From Chloroflexota bacterium (GTDB taxonomy: Bacteria; Chloroflexota; Anaerolineae; J036; Brachytrichaceae): a stretch of 7,654 bases of DNA. The DNA lies in the NCBI GenBank assembly GCA_021813225.1, contig JAKALH010000123.1, forward strand, positions 1 to 7,654, given 5' to 3'. The notes under the pieces are model-generated. The model had not been told where the DNA came from and did no database searches. It saw only the letters and a program-made list of their open reading frames with translations. Positions 5,486-7,654 of the stretch are shown piece by piece. The stretch's first letter is position 1. The number at the start of each line of letters is the position of its first letter. The position numbers and the translations under genes are program-made.

Positions 5486-7143
5486 ATAGTCCTCACCCCC
5501 CTGGTGTCATATACTGATCCCTGGTCGTCCTCGTGGACCATCGCCCGAGCCAGGGCCATAACCAGCGCCACCATGCCGTCGATCTTCTCGATGGAATGTT
5601 CTTTGCTGGGTTTGATATTGCCGGCGGCGTCCTCATCTGTCACGAGGTTGTTCGCCATCCACGTCAGCACCGGGTTATTGCCATGCGCCAGCTTATGACT
5701 CAGGATGAGTTTCTCCAGCTCTTTCATCGGCGCCGACATCGATGCGAAGCCCTGCCCGAACTGAACACATGTCAATCCCTTACGCTCGATCTCCTGGACG
5801 ATCTTGGTCGATCCCCAGCGGTCGAAGGCTTCCTCATCTATATCGTAGGCTTGCGCGTCCTCGTCAATCTGCGCCAGCACAAAGTCATAATCGATGACAT
5901 TGCCGGGCGTCGCAGTGATATACCCTTGGCGCACCCAGGCATCATACGGAACACGATCGCGTTTCGATCGCTCGGTCATCGATTCCTCGGGTATCCAGAA
6001 GCGGCACAGCACCGCAACATCGTCGTCTTTGCCCTGTGGCGGGAACACCAGCACATGCGCTGTAATATCGGTGTTGCTGGAAAGATCGAGGCCGCCATAG
6101 CACGTGCGCCCGCGCAACCCTGCAGCATCGACGGCTTGACCGCAGGCGGCCCAATGCTCAACGCTGATCCATTTGGTTTCGCTTTGCGTCCAGATGTTAA
6201 GTTCCAGTCGCAGGAAAGCATTCAGCGCCGCCGGCATCGCCTTGGCCTTGGTCGCCTTCTCGCGCATATCATCCAGCTTCTTCGACACGCCGAGATTGGG
6301 GTTAGCTTTGATCCAGTTGCTCTCGTCTTCCCAATCGTCCCCATCATCGAGGGTATAGATGATGCCGAAGAATGAATCGTCCTGCAGGATGCCTTCTAGA
6401 ATCTTCTGGGTGTATTCGTGCAACTGGAAGCACAGGCTCTGTCGGTTGAATCCTGCAGTGGTGATAGCAAATAGAAGCGGCTGCCGGCGCGCGCTGGTGG
6501 CTGTTTCCAGCTTGTCCCATACATCGCGCGTCTTATGGGCGTGAACCTCGTCGATAATTGCCCCATGCACGTTCAGGCCGTCCATCGTGTCCGCATCTGC
6601 GCCTAGTGGCTCGAATTTGCAGGCAGTGTCGGGGATGTTGATGTTGTCCTTATAGACGCGCGCCCGCTTGCGCAATGACGGCGAAGCCTTGACCATGCGC
6701 GTCGCTTCGGCGTGGGTGATGCGTGCCTGGTCGCGCTTCGTCGCCGCGGTATAAACCTCGGCGCCGCCTTCGCCGTCCGCCATGAACAGGTATAGCCCGA
6801 CGCCGGCGCCAGTTGTGCTTTTCCCGTTCTTCCGCGCAACTTCGGTATAGGATGTGCGGAAGCGTCGCGTGCCATCGGCGCGCTTCCACCCAAACAGCAT
6901 CGCCAGGATAAATTGTTGCCATGGTTCCAGCTCGACGGTGCGCCCGACCCACTCGCCCTTCGAGTGCTTCAGAAACTGGAAGAAGCTGATGGCAAAGCCG
7001 GCGGCGATTTCGTCGAAGCGCAGGCCTCGCTCTTCACCGTCCTGCAGATCGCGCATATGGCGCTCGCATGCGAGACGCACCCAGCGGCAGGTGACTTGCC
7101 TGCCCTCGAGCACATCCTGCACATAGCCCATATATGCCTTCAT
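5482..7143 (-). CDS. terL: Terminase large subunit (HK97/YmfN-like ATPase-nuclease)
   Basis: TerL is the packaging motor: it cuts concatemeric DNA and uses ATP to drive it through the portal. The N-terminal ATPase shows the adenine-side motif LEPWQQFILAMLFGWK (72-87), a Walker A of the variant form EVARKNGKST (101-110, K108), Walker B GAIIDEVHAH (194-203, D198 and catalytic E199) and the coupling motif LFAITTAG (224-231). The C-terminal RNase H-like nuclease shows GGLDLSSNTDITA (350-362, D353), DRWGSTKIVQEI (441-452) and EKIDGMVALVMALARA (519-534, D522), supplying the expected acidic residues. At 553 residues it is full length. The ATG at 7143 overlaps the terS stop as ATGA but has little Shine-Dalgarno sequence; the ATG at codon 5 (7131) has AAGG 5 bases upstream and may be the true start, shortening the protein by four residues. 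All motifs are intact, so the protein should be active. Confidence 0.96.
   Translation of the reverse strand: MKAYMGYVQDVLEGRQVTCRWVRLACERHMRDLQDGEERGLRFDEIAAGFAISFFQFLKHSKGEWVGRTVELEPWQQFILAMLFGWKRADGTRRFRTSYTEVARKNGKSTTGAGVGLYLFMADGEGGAEVYTAATKRDQARITHAEATRMVKASPSLRKRARVYKDNINIPDTACKFEPLGADADTMDGLNVHGAIIDEVHAHKTRDVWDKLETATSARRQPLLFAITTAGFNRQSLCFQLHEYTQKILEGILQDDSFFGIIYTLDDGDDWEDESNWIKANPNLGVSKKLDDMREKATKAKAMPAALNAFLRLELNIWTQSETKWISVEHWAACGQAVDAAGLRGRTCYGGLDLSSNTDITAHVLVFPPQGKDDDVAVLCRFWIPEESMTERSKRDRVPYDAWVRQGYITATPGNVIDYDFVLAQIDEDAQAYDIDEEAFDRWGSTKIVQEIERKGLTCVQFGQGFASMSAPMKELEKLILSHKLAHGNNPVLTWMANNLVTDEDAAGNIKPSKEHSIEKIDGMVALVMALARAMVHEDDQGSVYDTRGVRTI
7137..7140 (-). promoter_or_regulatory. 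Possible Shine-Dalgarno site for an alternative terL start
   Basis: AAGG on the minus strand lies 5 bases before the fifth terL codon (ATG at 7131). The annotated first ATG at 7143 has no comparable purine-rich element and would rely on coupling to terS through the ATGA overlap. The two choices differ by only four residues. Confidence 0.4.
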
Positions 7144-7610
7144 TTCTTATCGCCCAACTGCTGTCTCACGAACGCCTCGAAAGGGTCTTCCTCCGGCTTG
7201 TTATCAACCTTGATGTGGCTGCGGCTCGCCGGCGTCATGCCAAATTGCGCGGCGAACTTGCCCATCTGCTCGACCGATCTGTTGATGATCCCGATATAGG
7301 GCGACTGCACCTCGAACCCGTTAGGCGTGGTTATCGTCATGCCGCCCTTGGTGATCTGCTTCTCCGCCTCCGCCCAGCGCCCATAGGCTGCGCAATAGGC
7401 CGCCAGCGCCGCGCGGTCGACCATGGTCAGCAGCCCCAGGGTGTACAACTCATGCGTCAGGCGGCGCCACTCGCGCCGCGCCAGGCCCGTTATATGGCGC
7501 GGACAGCTCGGAATCTCCACGCGCGGCGCTGGCTCGGCGTTGTTGAGCGGTCGCTTGCCAGGATTGCCCTGCAGCTTTTTGAGTGCGGTCGGTTTCGGGG
7601 TGCGGCCCAT
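7140..7610 (-). CDS. terS: Terminase small subunit, P27 family
   Basis: TerS binds the packaging-site DNA as a ring and presents it to TerL. The 156-residue length is normal for P27-type TerS. It begins with the typical basic GRTPKPTALKKLQGNPGKRPLN (2-23), followed by an acidic-Pro linker and the PSCP motif (34-37). The helical core HITGLARREWRRLTHELYTLGLLTMVDRAALAAYCAAYGRWAEAEK (39-84) comes next. The C-terminal signature is SPYIGIINRSVEQMGKFAAQFGMTPASR (103-130), the family's closing block before a charged tail. Start: ATG at 7610 with an AGGGGG run 10 bases upstream, a rather long spacing; no better in-frame start is seen. Its TGA overlaps the first terL ATG. As the first packaging gene it probably lies near the phage's cos or pac site. 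Confidence 0.94.
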   Translation of the reverse strand: MGRTPKPTALKKLQGNPGKRPLNNAEPAPRVEIPSCPRHITGLARREWRRLTHELYTLGLLTMVDRAALAAYCAAYGRWAEAEKQITKGGMTITTPNGFEVQSPYIGIINRSVEQMGKFAAQFGMTPASRSHIKVDNKPEEDPFEAFVRQQLGDKK

Positions 7611-7654
7611 TAGCGGTATACCCCCTGCAAATTTTGCGGGTAGGCGAAAACGAC
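7611..7654. other. Non-coding leader upstream of terS with an imperfect inverted repeat
   Basis: These 44 bases hold the terS ribosome-binding run (7621-7626), a GGTATACC palindrome at 7615-7622, and an imperfect inverted repeat at 7624-7640 (GCAAA-T-TTTGC core, flanked by CC and GG with one mismatched or wobble pair). No run of Ts follows it, so it is not a clear terminator. Its place before terS is where cos or pac sites often lie, but nothing here proves one, and the window ends too soon to see the upstream gene. Confidence 0.35.

Noticed and set aside
5954..5970. Two CGATCG copies five bases apart inside terL
   Set aside because: Short self-palindromic hexamers in GC-rich coding sequence; no wider symmetry and no reason to call an operator.
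5533..6375. 280-residue open frame on the plus strand opposite terL
   Set aside because: It lies wholly within the intact terL gene, whose nuclease and coupling regions it opposes, and its translation is Arg/His-rich with no domain features.

Overview
This window is the head-assembly and DNA-packaging module of a tailed double-stranded DNA phage or prophage (Caudoviricetes, HK97-type capsid lineage). All eight recognisable genes lie on the minus strand. In transcription order (right to left) they are: small terminase (P27 family), large terminase, an 89-residue protein of unknown function, a 62-residue two-helix membrane protein, portal, an unusually large prohead protease, HK97-fold major capsid protein, and a glycosyltransferase-like protein that runs off the left edge. 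The DNA is moderately GC-rich by eye. Nothing in it fixes the host; it contains no integrase, attachment site, tRNA or host gene.

The genes are packed as one transcription unit. TerS/TerL, TerL/89-aa and 62-aa/portal overlap as ATGA, and 89-aa/62-aa overlaps as GTGA. Portal and protease are one base apart; protease and capsid are separated by 14 bases and capsid and glycosyltransferase by 9, with a Shine-Dalgarno sequence before each start. No terminator is visible inside the unit. The only non-coding stretch at an end is the 44 bases upstream of terS.

The genes cover the usual head pathway. TerS recognises the DNA and TerL cuts and pumps it through the portal. The capsid protein, with an N-terminal scaffolding-like delta region, builds the prohead, and the protease matures it. 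Head-tail connector and tail genes are not seen; they would be expected further left, beyond the glycosyltransferase.

The most notable feature is the prohead protease gene (1830-3305). At 491 residues it is more than twice the usual length and appears to be a three-part protein: an N-terminal domain of unknown function, a cysteine-rich helical segment with 16 cysteines in about 100 residues that resembles the DUF326/Csp four-helix-bundle copper-binding proteins, and a C-terminal S78-type prohead protease with its His and Ser in place. A metal-thiolate domain inside a capsid maturation protease is, as far as I know, not described. Secondary points of interest are the glycosyltransferase directly after the capsid gene and the long helical tail on the portal.
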